Below, in pieces: positions 33,640-42,565 of a stretch of DNA of 64,000 nt (positions are counted from its first letter, which is position 1; each line of letters begins with the position of its first letter). The notes below the pieces were generated by a model. The model was not told where the DNA came from. It worked only from the letters and a program-made list of their open reading frames with translations, and ran no database searches. Made by a program: the position numbers and the translations under genes. Source of the DNA: Microbacterium dauci (GTDB lineage: Bacteria > Actinomycetota > Actinomycetes > Actinomycetales > Microbacteriaceae); the NCBI RefSeq assembly GCF_030065535.1, contig NZ_JASJND010000005.1, forward strand, positions 1-64,000, written 5' to 3'.

Positions 33640-34947
33640 TCAACGGCTCCCGCGGACGAGGGCATTGACGGAGCGCTGCCAGTCGCGGAGCTGCCACATC
33701 GGGTGGTGCGGGGCGGCGTTCGAGCAGGGGACCGCGCCCCACACGCCGTGCGCGAGGGCGGTGCGGATGCCGTGTTCCGCGAGCCCGCGCCCGATCTCAC
33801 CCTCCTCGAACGAACCGTGCAACGGCGTATAACCGACCCATCCCTCGCCGACGAGCGCGGGGACACCCTGCCAGCGCGCCCACTCGGCGATCGCGATCAC
33901 GCGGGACTCGATCTCGCGGCGCATCACCTCGGCGTACGGCGGGTACGCGGCATCCAGCCACGCGTCCCACGCCTCGACGTCGACCCAGTCGTACCCGTAG
34001 ATCATCTGGTCGGTGACGACGGTCGCCCGCAGCTTCCACTCGGCCGGTCGGCCGTACTCCGCGGGCGTCGGTGCGTCCGTTAGCAGCAGCGCCTGCAACT
34101 CGGCGTTCGGGAAGCCCTCGCTGCCCTCGGACCGGATGTCGATCCGCTGCTGCAGGGCGTCGAGCACCCCGTAGCTGTACACGTGGAACTGCGCGGCCCC
34201 GAGTCCGCCGGGCACTCGGTGCATCGCGAGATGCGGAGGCTTGCCGTAGCTGGCGGTGATCAGCAGATCCGGATGCCGCGATCGCAGCCGCACGACCTCG
34301 TGGGCTCCGCCGTCCCCCAGCGCAGGGAGGATCGAGAAGTCCACTTCGTTGTGCAGCTCGACGAGCGCGACGAGATCGCGGAACCCCTGCGCATCGATCC
34401 ACGTGAGCATTCGATCCCACGCGTCGGCCAGTGACCGGTAGCGCTCGTCGAGTGGCACGGCGTCGATCGCCTCGAACCACCGCGGCGACCGCGCGAACGA
34501 CGGCGACTGCTGGTACTCCCAGCTCGCGAGGATCAGCACGAGCCCGTGACGCCGGGCGGCGGCGAACAACTCGGCGAGGTGCGCGAGCAGGTCGATCCGG
34601 TAGCCGCCGGGGGTGTCGTACCAGCGGGTCCGCTGCCCGTAGTACCCGCCGCCGGGCGCGGCGCCGAGGCCTTCGATGTCGAGGTCCCGCGCGAGATCGT
34701 CGAGCCCGAGCCCGCCGAACAGCAGCATCGGGGCCGCGCAGATGCGGAGCGCGTTGTAGCCGAGTGTGGCGGCGTCGGCGCACGCGGCATCCAAGTCGGC
34801 GTAGACATCGCCTTCACCAGCGCGCGTGTACCAGGAGAAGTCCCACAGCGTGATCGCCAGCCGCTCCGGCAGGTGCTCCGGGACGGGCCCGGTCAGCCCC
34901 GACGTGTCGCGGGCGACGGTGCCGGAACCCAGGTAGCGCTCGGTCAT
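33640..34947 (-). CDS. Cellulase-like glycoside hydrolase (clan GH-A type)
   Basis: A 435-residue cytoplasmic protein with a GH5-like TIM barrel and no signal peptide. Likely catalytic residues are Glu201 after Asn200 in VELHNEVDF (acid/base) and Glu368 in VGEGWVGY (nucleophile). LAITLWDFSWYTRAGEGD is typical of cellulase-like family proteins. Its start overlaps the DUF5107 gene stop by ATGA, so the two form one unit. Acting inside the cell, it would finish imported oligosaccharides. The true substrate is unknown. Confidence 0.72.
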   Translation of the reverse strand: MTERYLGSGTVARDTSGLTGPVPEHLPERLAITLWDFSWYTRAGEGDVYADLDAACADAATLGYNALRICAAPMLLFGGLGLDDLARDLDIEGLGAAPGGGYYGQRTRWYDTPGGYRIDLLAHLAELFAAARRHGLVLILASWEYQQSPSFARSPRWFEAIDAVPLDERYRSLADAWDRMLTWIDAQGFRDLVALVELHNEVDFSILPALGDGGAHEVVRLRSRHPDLLITASYGKPPHLAMHRVPGGLGAAQFHVYSYGVLDALQQRIDIRSEGSEGFPNAELQALLLTDAPTPAEYGRPAEWKLRATVVTDQMIYGYDWVDVEAWDAWLDAAYPPYAEVMRREIESRVIAIAEWARWQGVPALVGEGWVGYTPLHGSFEEGEIGRGLAEHGIRTALAHGVWGAVPCSNAAPHHPMWQLRDWQRSVNALVRGSR

Positions 34948-37900
34948 GCGTCCATCCTCTCGAGTCGCGAAGCGGATGCCGCATCCGCGCGCCCCTGCAC
35001 AGCGAAGGCTCGCAGCACCTCGGCGTGCTCGCGGCGGCGCTCTGGGGTGTCGAGGTCGAACACGAGCAGCTCCGGGAGCGAGGTCGCGAAGTAGTCCACG
35101 GCGTCGGGCGTCGCGTCGATCTCGTTCGCGCGTGCCTCCAGCGCGTCCCACGCGGCGGCAGCCAGGTCGTGCTCGCCGAGCCGCGTGTGCGCGACCCCGA
35201 TCCAGAACGTCGCGGCGTCCGCCGGCCGCGGCGCGACCGCGAGCGGCGTCGCGGCGCGGGCGGCCTGCCACGCGGCATCCGCTCCGGCGACATCGCCGGA
35301 CGCGCGACGCGCGTCACCGAGCAGGACCAACCGCTCCGCGAGCGGGACCGACGGATGCCGCCCCTCGCCGAGGTTCGCGGGTGCGGCGATCCCCGCCTCG
35401 AGCAGCTCCGCCGCGCCGGCGGCGTCGCCCGCGTCGAGGAGCCGCCGCGCGACCGCGCACGCGGCCCGGTCGTACGCGGCGAGGACCACGCCCTCGCCGC
35501 CCTCGAATGCGCGGAACGTGCGCGTCGTCACGATGGCCCACGCCGCGTCGATCCGCCCGGCGTCGAGGAGGAGCCCGACGTGCACGACGGACAGGTCGTC
35601 GCGCGTCGGGATAACCTCGCGGTGCCGCTCGATCAGGGCCAGTCTGGCGGCGGCATCCGTCCCGGTCAGCTGCGCGACGAGGTCGCGCTCGAGGACGAGG
35701 CGCCCGTCGACGCGCACCGCGAGCGCGACCTCGTAGAGCTCGGCGGCGTCGGCGGGGTCGCCGCCCGCGCGCACCGTCGCAAGTGCGAGGTTCCGGAGGG
35801 TGACCGGATCGGCGGCGCCGCCGTCGATCGCCCGCTGGAGGGCGTCGCGGGCGTCGGCGTCGCGCCCGGCGTCGATGAGCCACGAGCCGAGCAGACTCGC
35901 CGCAGCGGTCGACCCGCGTGCTACACCGGTGACCAACGCGTCGTGCTGGTCGAGGCCGGCGGGGAACGCGCCGTCGAGTTCGAGCGCATCTGCCGCCGCC
36001 CGTTCCGCCGAGGCCGTCGCGGCGTCACCGAGTGCATCCGCCCACGCGGCGCGCAGCAGCCGCCGCGCGGGTTCCACGTTCCCGAATCCCGCGGGTCCTG
36101 TCGCGGTCGCCGCCGTCACGGCGAGGGCCTCGCGCCACGCGCCGACGCGGGCGAACTCCGCCCCCGCGTCGAGCGCGGTGCGCGGGTCGACGGGTGTGCC
36201 CGCGCCCGCGAGCAGCATCGTCACGGGGTCGAGCGGGTCGGCCGCGACGAGCGCGTCGAGCGCCTCGCGGGCCTCCGCCTCGCGACCCAGCGCGCGCAGC
36301 GCGAGTGCCCGCACCCGCTGCGCCTCGGGAATGGATGCCGCGCCTTCGGCGAGCCGCAGCGCGTCGCCCGCCCGCCCGTTCCGCAGCGCGATGCGTGCGC
36401 GGCCGAGTGCTGCCGGCGCCGCCCAGACGGCGTTCCAACCGGCGCGGCCCCAGCGGCGGTCGGCGCCGGCGTCGTCGCCGAGCCGCTCGAGGACGAGCGC
36501 GAGCAGGGCGTGCGCCTCGCCGTCGCGCGGGTTCAGGTTGCGGCGGGTCTCGCGCGCCACCGCGATTTCGAGGTGCTCCCGCGCGGCGGCGTACGCGCCG
36601 CGGTTCAGGTGCCACGCGCCGAGCGCGGTGCGGGCGCGGATGTCGCCCGGATCGCGCCGGAGCAGCTCCTCCAGGTACGGCAGCGGCGACCGGGTCGGAT
36701 GCCGGTACTGGATGAGGTGCATCGCGGTCGCGTACAGCTCGTCGGCCGCGTCGATCTCGGTCGGCTGCGGCGGTGCCGTGGCGACCCACGGCTCGCCGGC
36801 ATCGTCTTCGCGGCGGCGCCAGGCGACGAGCTCGCGGTCGCCCTCATGGACGGATACTGCGACGGCCTCGCCGTCCACCTCGGTCGTCCAGGGTGCGTCG
36901 GGCCCGAGCGGCGCCGCCGCCTCGATCGTCGAACCGTCGGCGAGGGTGATCGCGACGCGGGCGTCGTGCGCGCTGGTGGCGATCGCGGAGACGCGCGAAC
37001 CGGACACCGACACCGCGGCATCCGTCGTCGCCTGCCGCACCGGACCGGTCGCGTGGATCGGGTACCAGTACTGCCGGAACGTTTTCGTCTCGCCGGGGAC
37101 GAGCCAGGCGAAGTCGGGCTGGTTGTCGGTGTAGACGCCCGCCATGAGCTCGACATACGGACCGTCGGTGTCGGTGAGCTGGTCGTCCCAGGCGCGGCCG
37201 ATCGGGCCGTCGCCCCACGTCCACTGCTTCTTGCCGGGCGAGAGCGCGGGGTCTGCCCAGTGGACGAAGCCCGCGTCGGCGTCGTGGTCGTACCCGCCGA
37301 AGAACGCGTCGGCGGTGTCGGTGATCATGTACGACGTCGGGACCGGGATGTTGCTGTAGATGTCGATGCGGTCGGCGTCAGGCCGCTCGGCGGCGAGGGC
37401 GGGGTAGTCGACGCCGTAGTACGGCCGGTCGGCGCGCGGGAACGCCGTGATCGCGCGGCGCGCGTGGTCGGCGACGAACCGGACGTCGTCGGGGAAGAAC
37501 GACTGGTACCGCTCGTGCGAGCGCGCGGCGACGTTCGCCCACCACAGGAAGGTCTGCGGCACGTCGGTGCGGTTGTGGAGGCGCGCGTCGAGTTCGATCA
37601 GCGACGATCCCGGGCGAAGTCGGATGCCGTGGAGTCCACGCATCCGCTGCAGCGGGTCGAGATCGCTGTGCCACACGACGACGGCCCCGTCGCCCTCGCG
37701 CTCGATGCGCGAATCGACCGGCAGGAACGTCGCGGGGCGGTGGTGCTGCGGCCAGTTGAACTCGACGCCGCCCGACATCCAGGGGCCCGCGAGCCCGACG
37801 AGGGCGGGTTTGATGACGTTGTTCCGGTAGAAGAAGTCGTACCCGGCGACCTTGTCGTAGCCGATGTGGATGCGGCCGCCGATCTCGGGGAGCAGCATCA

Positions 37901-38195
37901 GCCGGACGTACGCGTTCTCGAGATGGATCGCCCGCCACGCGCGCGGGCGCTTCTCGTGCGAAATCGTCTCGGTCATCGGCAGCGGATACACCCGACCGCT
38001 CGAGCCCTGGTACACGCGACGCTCGAGGAACGCCGGGTACGGGTCGGGGTCGCCTGGCTCGTACGTGTCGATCTCGACGTCCTGCGCCCAGCAGGCCACG
38101 CCGCCGGCGTCGAGGATCGCCTGCTGGTCGGCCGGCGCCGCCGGGAGGTCGATCCGGCTGGTGGCGCGGCGGGGCAGGGTGTCGTCGTCGGTCAC
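34944..38195 (-). CDS. DUF5107 protein with C-terminal TPR repeats
   Basis: A 1,083-residue cytoplasmic protein. Residues 1 to about 400 form the DUF5107 beta-sandwich, related to aldose-mutarotase-like domains (LMLLPEIGGRIHIGYDK; SGGVEFNWPQHHRPATFLP). The remaining 600 residues are Ala/Arg-rich tetratricopeptide-like helices. Members occur in plant-polysaccharide loci and are usually annotated as unknown. GTG 38195 is used. It is coupled to the cellulase-like gene and divergent from araC with a candidate AraC site between them. A carbohydrate-binding or hydrolytic role is inference. Confidence 0.72.
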   Translation of the reverse strand: MTDDDTLPRRATSRIDLPAAPADQQAILDAGGVACWAQDVEIDTYEPGDPDPYPAFLERRVYQGSSGRVYPLPMTETISHEKRPRAWRAIHLENAYVRLMLLPEIGGRIHIGYDKVAGYDFFYRNNVIKPALVGLAGPWMSGGVEFNWPQHHRPATFLPVDSRIEREGDGAVVVWHSDLDPLQRMRGLHGIRLRPGSSLIELDARLHNRTDVPQTFLWWANVAARSHERYQSFFPDDVRFVADHARRAITAFPRADRPYYGVDYPALAAERPDADRIDIYSNIPVPTSYMITDTADAFFGGYDHDADAGFVHWADPALSPGKKQWTWGDGPIGRAWDDQLTDTDGPYVELMAGVYTDNQPDFAWLVPGETKTFRQYWYPIHATGPVRQATTDAAVSVSGSRVSAIATSAHDARVAITLADGSTIEAAAPLGPDAPWTTEVDGEAVAVSVHEGDRELVAWRRREDDAGEPWVATAPPQPTEIDAADELYATAMHLIQYRHPTRSPLPYLEELLRRDPGDIRARTALGAWHLNRGAYAAAREHLEIAVARETRRNLNPRDGEAHALLALVLERLGDDAGADRRWGRAGWNAVWAAPAALGRARIALRNGRAGDALRLAEGAASIPEAQRVRALALRALGREAEAREALDALVAADPLDPVTMLLAGAGTPVDPRTALDAGAEFARVGAWREALAVTAATATGPAGFGNVEPARRLLRAAWADALGDAATASAERAAADALELDGAFPAGLDQHDALVTGVARGSTAAASLLGSWLIDAGRDADARDALQRAIDGGAADPVTLRNLALATVRAGGDPADAAELYEVALAVRVDGRLVLERDLVAQLTGTDAAARLALIERHREVIPTRDDLSVVHVGLLLDAGRIDAAWAIVTTRTFRAFEGGEGVVLAAYDRAACAVARRLLDAGDAAGAAELLEAGIAAPANLGEGRHPSVPLAERLVLLGDARRASGDVAGADAAWQAARAATPLAVAPRPADAATFWIGVAHTRLGEHDLAAAAWDALEARANEIDATPDAVDYFATSLPELLVFDLDTPERRREHAEVLRAFAVQGRADAASASRLERMDA

Positions 38196-38248
38196 GAGGC
38201 GAATCTACGGTCGACGAGCGCATCGTTCCATGACCGATCGCCGCATCG

Positions 38249-38268
38249 GCCTGGACGATCCGCTGGTC
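38249..38268. promoter_or_regulatory. Candidate AraC binding site, copy 1
   Basis: GCCTGGACGATCCGCTGGTC lies between the divergent DUF5107 and araC genes. A 19-of-20 match sits at 42476-42495, between the sugar ABC operon and the GH35-like gene. Shared words in two divergent control regions next to an AraC gene suggest its operator. Confidence 0.65.
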
Positions 38269-38303
38269 AGCCTCCGAGGGACTTCCGGTGGCAGGATGGG
38301 GTC

Positions 38304-39167
38304 GTGGAACGGGCGGACGGCTTCGAGCGGCAGCGACTGAGCGTCGTCCCGCGCCCGCTCGTCGAGGCGGCATTGCTCAGGCCGGTCACGCGTCGGATCG
38401 TCGTGACGGATGCCGGTTACTTCCCGCGTGCTGCCGACCATGGTCGCCGCCGCCCGAACGGTGCGGCCGAGACCATCGTGATCGTCTGCGTCGACGGGAG
38501 CGGGTGGGTCGAGGCGGGCGGGCAACGCGTGCGCGTCGGCTCGTCGACCGCGATCGTGCTGCCCGGCGGCATCCCGCATTCCTACGGTGCCTCCGAAGAC
38601 GACCCCTGGACGATCTGGTGGTGCCACGTCCGCGGCTCCGACGTCGCAGAGCTGCTCGAGGCCGCGGATATCTCGCCTGCCCGCGTGACGCTGTCGCTCC
38701 GGGGCGCCGACCGGGTGACGGCGATGCTCGACGAGATCTCGACCTCGCTCGAACGCGACACGACCCCCGCACGCCTGGTGGCGACGTCGGGCATGGCCTG
38801 GCGACTGCTGACCCAGCTCGCGGTCGACCGGCTGCTCCCCGAGCACGGCACTCCTCTCGAGCGCGCGCTCCGCTACCTCGAGGACCGCGTCGACGGCACT
38901 GTCCACGTGCCCGAGCTCGCCGCGATGGTCGGGGTGTCGCCGTCGCACCTCGCCGCGCTCTTCCGCGAGGCGACCGGCGGCGGCGTGGTGGCGCACCACC
39001 TCGCGCTGAAGATGGCGCGGGCGCGGCACCTGCTCGACACCACCGACCTTCCCGTCGCCGAGATCGGCCGCCGCGTAGGCATGGGCGACCCGTTCTACTT
39101 CTCGCGCCGATTCCGCCTCACGCACGGCATGGCGCCGACGGCCTACCGCGAGCACCACAAGGGGTGA
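38304..39167 (+). CDS. AraC-family transcription regulator
   Basis: A 287-residue regulator. The N-terminal cupin (TIVIVCVDGSGWVEAGG; IVLPGGIPHSYGASEDDPW) should bind a sugar. The C-terminal double helix-turn-helix contains VPELAAMVGVSPSHLAALFR and VAEIGRRVGMGDPFYFSRRF. GTG 38304 follows AGGATGGG and gives the usual family length. It lies convergent to the sugar ABC operon and divergent from the DUF5107 operon; the 20-bp word at 38249 and 42476 is its likely target. It is probably an activator. Confidence 0.85.
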   Translation: MERADGFERQRLSVVPRPLVEAALLRPVTRRIVVTDAGYFPRAADHGRRRPNGAAETIVIVCVDGSGWVEAGGQRVRVGSSTAIVLPGGIPHSYGASEDDPWTIWWCHVRGSDVAELLEAADISPARVTLSLRGADRVTAMLDEISTSLERDTTPARLVATSGMAWRLLTQLAVDRLLPEHGTPLERALRYLEDRVDGTVHVPELAAMVGVSPSHLAALFREATGGGVVAHHLALKMARARHLLDTTDLPVAEIGRRVGMGDPFYFSRRFRLTHGMAPTAYREHHKG

Positions 39168-39203
39168 CTGGATGCCGCGCGGTGCGGCATCCAGTCACCC
39201 CTT
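39159..39203. terminator. Bidirectional hairpin terminator between araC and the ABC operon
   Basis: A perfect 20-bp stem (39159-39178 with 39184-39203, starting AAGGGGTGACTGG) with a 5-base loop. The stop codons of both convergent genes lie within the stem. There is no long T run, as is usual in high-GC actinobacteria. Confidence 0.82.
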
Positions 39204-40061
39204 GGTGGCCCCGGCGGTGAGGTCGGCGCGCCAGAAGCGCTGCAGCGCGATCATGAGTCCGACGAGGATGATCGCCGAGACGGCGGAGCCCATCACGACG
39301 AGCGAGTAGAAGGCCGGGTCGCGCTGGGTCTGCGAGTTCCACAGGGTGAGGCCGAGCGTGACTGGGAAGGTCTTCGTGTCGTTCAGCATCACGAGCGGCA
39401 GCAGGTAGTTGTTCCAGATGGTGACGAACTGGAAGAGGAAGATCGTCACGAGCGCCGGCGCCATCATGCGCGTCGCGATCGTGCCGAAGATGCGGAGGTC
39501 GCCCGCACCGTCGAGTCGCGCGGCTTCGATGATCTCGTCCGGCACGCTCGCGTTCGCGTGGATGCGCGCGAGGTAGACGCCGAACGGGCTCACCATGCTG
39601 GGGAGGAGCACTGCCCAGTACGAGCCGGTGAGTCCGACCGTGTTGAGCAGGAAGTACAGCGGCAGCGCGATGACCGTGGCCGGCACGAGGACGCCGCCGA
39701 GGATGATCGAGAACAGCGTCTCTTTGCCGCGGAACGCGTACTTCGCGATCGCGTACCCGGCGGCGGCCGACAGGATCATCGCGACCAACGCGCCGAGTCC
39801 CGAGTAGAGCAGGCTGTTCAGCACCCATTGGGTGAAGATGCCGTCGCTCTGCGTGAACAACGCGACCAGGTTCTCCCAGGCGCGCGGGGTGTCGCTGAAC
39901 CAGAGTCCGAACGTGCCGAACAGCTCGCCGGGTGACTTGGTCGCGGCGACGAGCACCCACACGAGCGGCAGCAGGAAGTAGACACCGGCGACGGCGAGGA
40001 CGAGGTTGACGGCCAGCGTGCTGGGCGTGCCGCTGCGGGTCGACGGGGCGCGGTTCACCAT
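39195..40061 (-). CDS. Carbohydrate ABC transporter permease (MalG type)
   Basis: A 288-residue permease with six membrane helices. EIIEAARLDGAGDLRIFGTI is the EAA loop that contacts the ATPase. It is the last gene of a three-gene importer operon with the binding protein at 41038-42360. Its ATG at 40061 overlaps the upstream permease by seven bases. There is no ATPase gene in the operon, so a shared MsmX/MsiK-type ATPase elsewhere must energise it. Confidence 0.9.
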   Translation of the reverse strand: MVNRAPSTRSGTPSTLAVNLVLAVAGVYFLLPLVWVLVAATKSPGELFGTFGLWFSDTPRAWENLVALFTQSDGIFTQWVLNSLLYSGLGALVAMILSAAAGYAIAKYAFRGKETLFSIILGGVLVPATVIALPLYFLLNTVGLTGSYWAVLLPSMVSPFGVYLARIHANASVPDEIIEAARLDGAGDLRIFGTIATRMMAPALVTIFLFQFVTIWNNYLLPLVMLNDTKTFPVTLGLTLWNSQTQRDPAFYSLVVMGSAVSAIILVGLMIALQRFWRADLTAGATKG

Positions 40062-40966
40062 GCGCGGGAGTCCTTCCGGTTGACGAGACGGAGGAATCCG
40101 AAGGAGAAGACGAAGCCGAGCACGGCGACGAGCACGGCCATCGCGGCGGCCAGGTTCGGGTTGCCCTGCGCGAACGCCTGGTTGTACGCCGCGAGGTTCG
40201 GCGTGTACGTCGAGCTGATCGCCGATGTGAGCGGCTGCAGGACGAGCGGCTCGACGAACAGTTGCAGCGTGCCGATGATCGTGAACACCGTCACGAGGAT
40301 GATCGAGGGTCGCACCAGCGGGAGCTTGATGTGCCAGGTCGTCGACCAGGTCGAGGCGCCGTCGACGCGGGCCGCCTCGTAGAGCTCGGACGGGATGGCG
40401 TCGAGCGCGGCCATGAGGATGACCATGTTGTAGCCCGCGAACCCCCAGAGCGCGATGTTCGCGATGGCGAATAGCACGCCGCTGCTCGAGAGCGGGTTCG
40501 CGTCGATGCCGATCGCGCCGAGCGCCTGGATCACCGGGCTCGTCGCGGGGATGTAGAGGAAGCCCCACAGCAGCGTCGCAATGACGCCGGGGACGCCGTA
40601 GGGCGCGAAGTAGAGGACGCGGAAGAACCGCGGGAAGCGCGCCTTGCCCGAGTCGAGCAGGAGCGCGAGCCCGAGCGCGGTGAGGACCATGAGCGGCACC
40701 TCGATCGCCGCGAACAGCACCAGGCGGCCGACGCTCTCGACGAACGCGGGGTCGCTGAGCGCCCGCGCGTAGTTGTCGAAGAAGACGAACGTCGTCTCGG
40801 GCCGGCCGAGGCCGAGCCCCGAGCTCTTCGTGGCGAAGAGGCTCTGCACGATCGCGTAGACGATCGGGGCGACGAAGAACAGCGCGAACATCACCACGAA
40901 GGGCAGCAGCAGCACCCACTTCGCAGGGCTGCCGGCGCGTCGGCGGGGAGGGGCGAGGGCGGTCAT
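40055..40966 (-). CDS. Sugar ABC transporter permease (MalF type)
   Basis: A 303-residue permease. ELYEAARVDGASTWSTTWHI is the EAA loop, and RRRAGSPAKWVLLLPFVVM the first membrane helix. ATG 40966 starts about 70 bases after the binding-protein stop. The pair with the downstream MalG-type permease forms the importer channel. The operon is divergent from the GH35-like gene, so the ligand is likely a galactose- or related sugar-containing oligosaccharide. Confidence 0.9.
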   Translation of the reverse strand: MTALAPPRRRAGSPAKWVLLLPFVVMFALFFVAPIVYAIVQSLFATKSSGLGLGRPETTFVFFDNYARALSDPAFVESVGRLVLFAAIEVPLMVLTALGLALLLDSGKARFPRFFRVLYFAPYGVPGVIATLLWGFLYIPATSPVIQALGAIGIDANPLSSSGVLFAIANIALWGFAGYNMVILMAALDAIPSELYEAARVDGASTWSTTWHIKLPLVRPSIILVTVFTIIGTLQLFVEPLVLQPLTSAISSTYTPNLAAYNQAFAQGNPNLAAAMAVLVAVLGFVFSFGFLRLVNRKDSRAW

Positions 40967-41037
40967 GGTGCTCCGGTTCGGGCGGCGGGAACGGGGAAGG
41001 AGTGGGAGGGCGCCGGGCGCCCTCCCACCCCGGAGGC

Positions 41038-42360
41038 TCACTGGACGTTGATGCCGCGCTCGGTGAGCGCCGCGACCACGTCCTCCTGCGTCAGCCGGTA
41101 CGCGTCGACCAGCGGGGTGCCGTTCTCAACGGCCGCCGACACGTTGTCGCTCAGCGAGGCGAACAGCGTTGACGACAGCGGCGGCCACTTCCACGACGTG
41201 TCGACCGCGGCATCCGATTCGGCGAACGTGTCCCAGATGTCCTGCCCGCCGTAGAAGGCGAAGACCTCGGGGTCGTCCTGCAACGACGCGATCGCGCTGG
41301 TGTCGGCGAGGGCGGGCCAACCGGCGCCGATGCTCGTGAGGATCGACACCGACTCGGGGTCGGAGTTCAGCCAGACCGCGAACTCGGTCGCCTCGGCGGG
41401 GTGGTCGGTGCCGCGCAGCACGACGCTCGCCGAACCGCCGGCCCAGGTGGCCGAGACGTTCTCGCCGGCGTTCCACTGCGGCACCGGGCTGACCGCCCAG
41501 TTGCCGGCCGTCTCGGGCGCGGTGCCGCGCACGATCGCGTCGGCCCACGAGCCCGAGATCCAGGTGAGGATGTTGCTGTTCTGGATGTCGGCGTTCCACT
41601 CGTTCGACATGTCGGCGACGACCTTCACGAGGTCCTCGTCGACGAGCTTCTGCCAGAACTCGGCGACCTTCAGCGTCTCGTCGCCGTCGATGTCGACGGT
41701 CCACGCGTCGCCCTCGGTGCCGAACCAGTTCGCGCCGCCCTGCTGGGCGAGGCCGATCATCCACGGCGCCTGGTTGAAGGCGAACGCGGCGATGTAGCGG
41801 TCGGGGTCGGACGCGCGGACGACCTTCGCCGCCTCGTAGTACTCGTCCCACGTGGTCGGCGCCTCGATGCCGAGCTCGTCGAAGATGTCGGCGCGGTAGA
41901 ACTGGCCGAGCGGACCGGATGCCTGGGGGATCGAATACACCGAACCGTCGAAGACGCCCGTCTCCCACTGCCACGGCGAGAAGAGCTCGGCCGAGCCCTC
42001 GGCGTACTCGGTGATGTCCTCGAGGCCGTCGTTGATGAGGAAGTCGGGGATCGAATCGTAGCCGACCTGCGCGACGTCGGCGGCGTTGCCGGCCTGCACG
42101 GCCGACAGCATGGTCGCGTAGCCGCCGTCGGGGCCGGCGGTGATGGTCTCGAGCGTCACCTGGATGTCGTCGTGCGACTCGTTGAACGCGTCGACGGCCT
42201 GGTCGATGTTGGGCACCCAGGACTGGAACGTGATCTCGACGGGTTCGCCGTCGGGCGTCCCGCCACTGGGGGAGCCGGTGCAGCCGGCGAGGACGAGCGT
42301 CGCGGCGGTGGCGGCGGCGAGTGCCGTGGCCGGGCGCCGGAAGCGGGCGAGAAGGGACAT
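41038..42360 (-). CDS. Sugar-binding lipoprotein of an ABC importer
   Basis: A 440-residue family 1 extracellular solute-binding protein. The signal ends in lipobox LVLAGC with Cys27. ITFQSWVPNIDQAVDAFN starts the mature fold, and PSELYEAA-type permeases follow in the operon. AAAGGAGC lies six bases before ATG 42360, which excludes the in-frame ATG at 42375. Expression is probably controlled from the divergent region 42361-42565, which holds the candidate AraC site. Confidence 0.9.
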   Translation of the reverse strand: MSLLARFRRPATALAAATAATLVLAGCTGSPSGGTPDGEPVEITFQSWVPNIDQAVDAFNESHDDIQVTLETITAGPDGGYATMLSAVQAGNAADVAQVGYDSIPDFLINDGLEDITEYAEGSAELFSPWQWETGVFDGSVYSIPQASGPLGQFYRADIFDELGIEAPTTWDEYYEAAKVVRASDPDRYIAAFAFNQAPWMIGLAQQGGANWFGTEGDAWTVDIDGDETLKVAEFWQKLVDEDLVKVVADMSNEWNADIQNSNILTWISGSWADAIVRGTAPETAGNWAVSPVPQWNAGENVSATWAGGSASVVLRGTDHPAEATEFAVWLNSDPESVSILTSIGAGWPALADTSAIASLQDDPEVFAFYGGQDIWDTFAESDAAVDTSWKWPPLSSTLFASLSDNVSAAVENGTPLVDAYRLTQEDVVAALTERGINVQ

Positions 42361-42475
42361 GATGCTCCTTTGCATGTGAGGCGGCAGCGTCGCCGGGTTG
42401 CGGGATGCCGCGGGCGGTGCGGATCCGAGGCTAGAACGCGGCTCGGATCGCCCGGCATGGTGGATGCCGCGGCAT

Positions 42476-42495
42476 GCCTGGACGATTCGCTGGTC
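42476..42495. promoter_or_regulatory. Candidate AraC binding site, copy 2
   Basis: GCCTGGACGATTCGCTGGTC, one base different from 38249-38268. It lies between the divergent sugar ABC operon and the GH35-like gene, so one bound AraC dimer could serve both. No other gene is supported in 42361-42565. Confidence 0.65.
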
Positions 42496-42565
42496 GTCGC
42501 CGGGGCGGCATCCGCGGTTCGTAGGCTCGAGGGACGCGATCGCGACTGAACCGATGGAGGTTTCG

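Noticed and set aside
35025..38300. A very long open frame on the plus strand opposite the DUF5107 and cellulase-like genes
   Set aside because: It is the antisense shadow of high-GC coding sequence. Only the part from 38304, the AraC gene, has recognisable domains.
38605..38625. A partial match to the AraC word (CCTGGACGATCTGGTGG) inside araC
   Set aside because: It matches only the first half, lies within conserved coding sequence and is not promoter-proximal.
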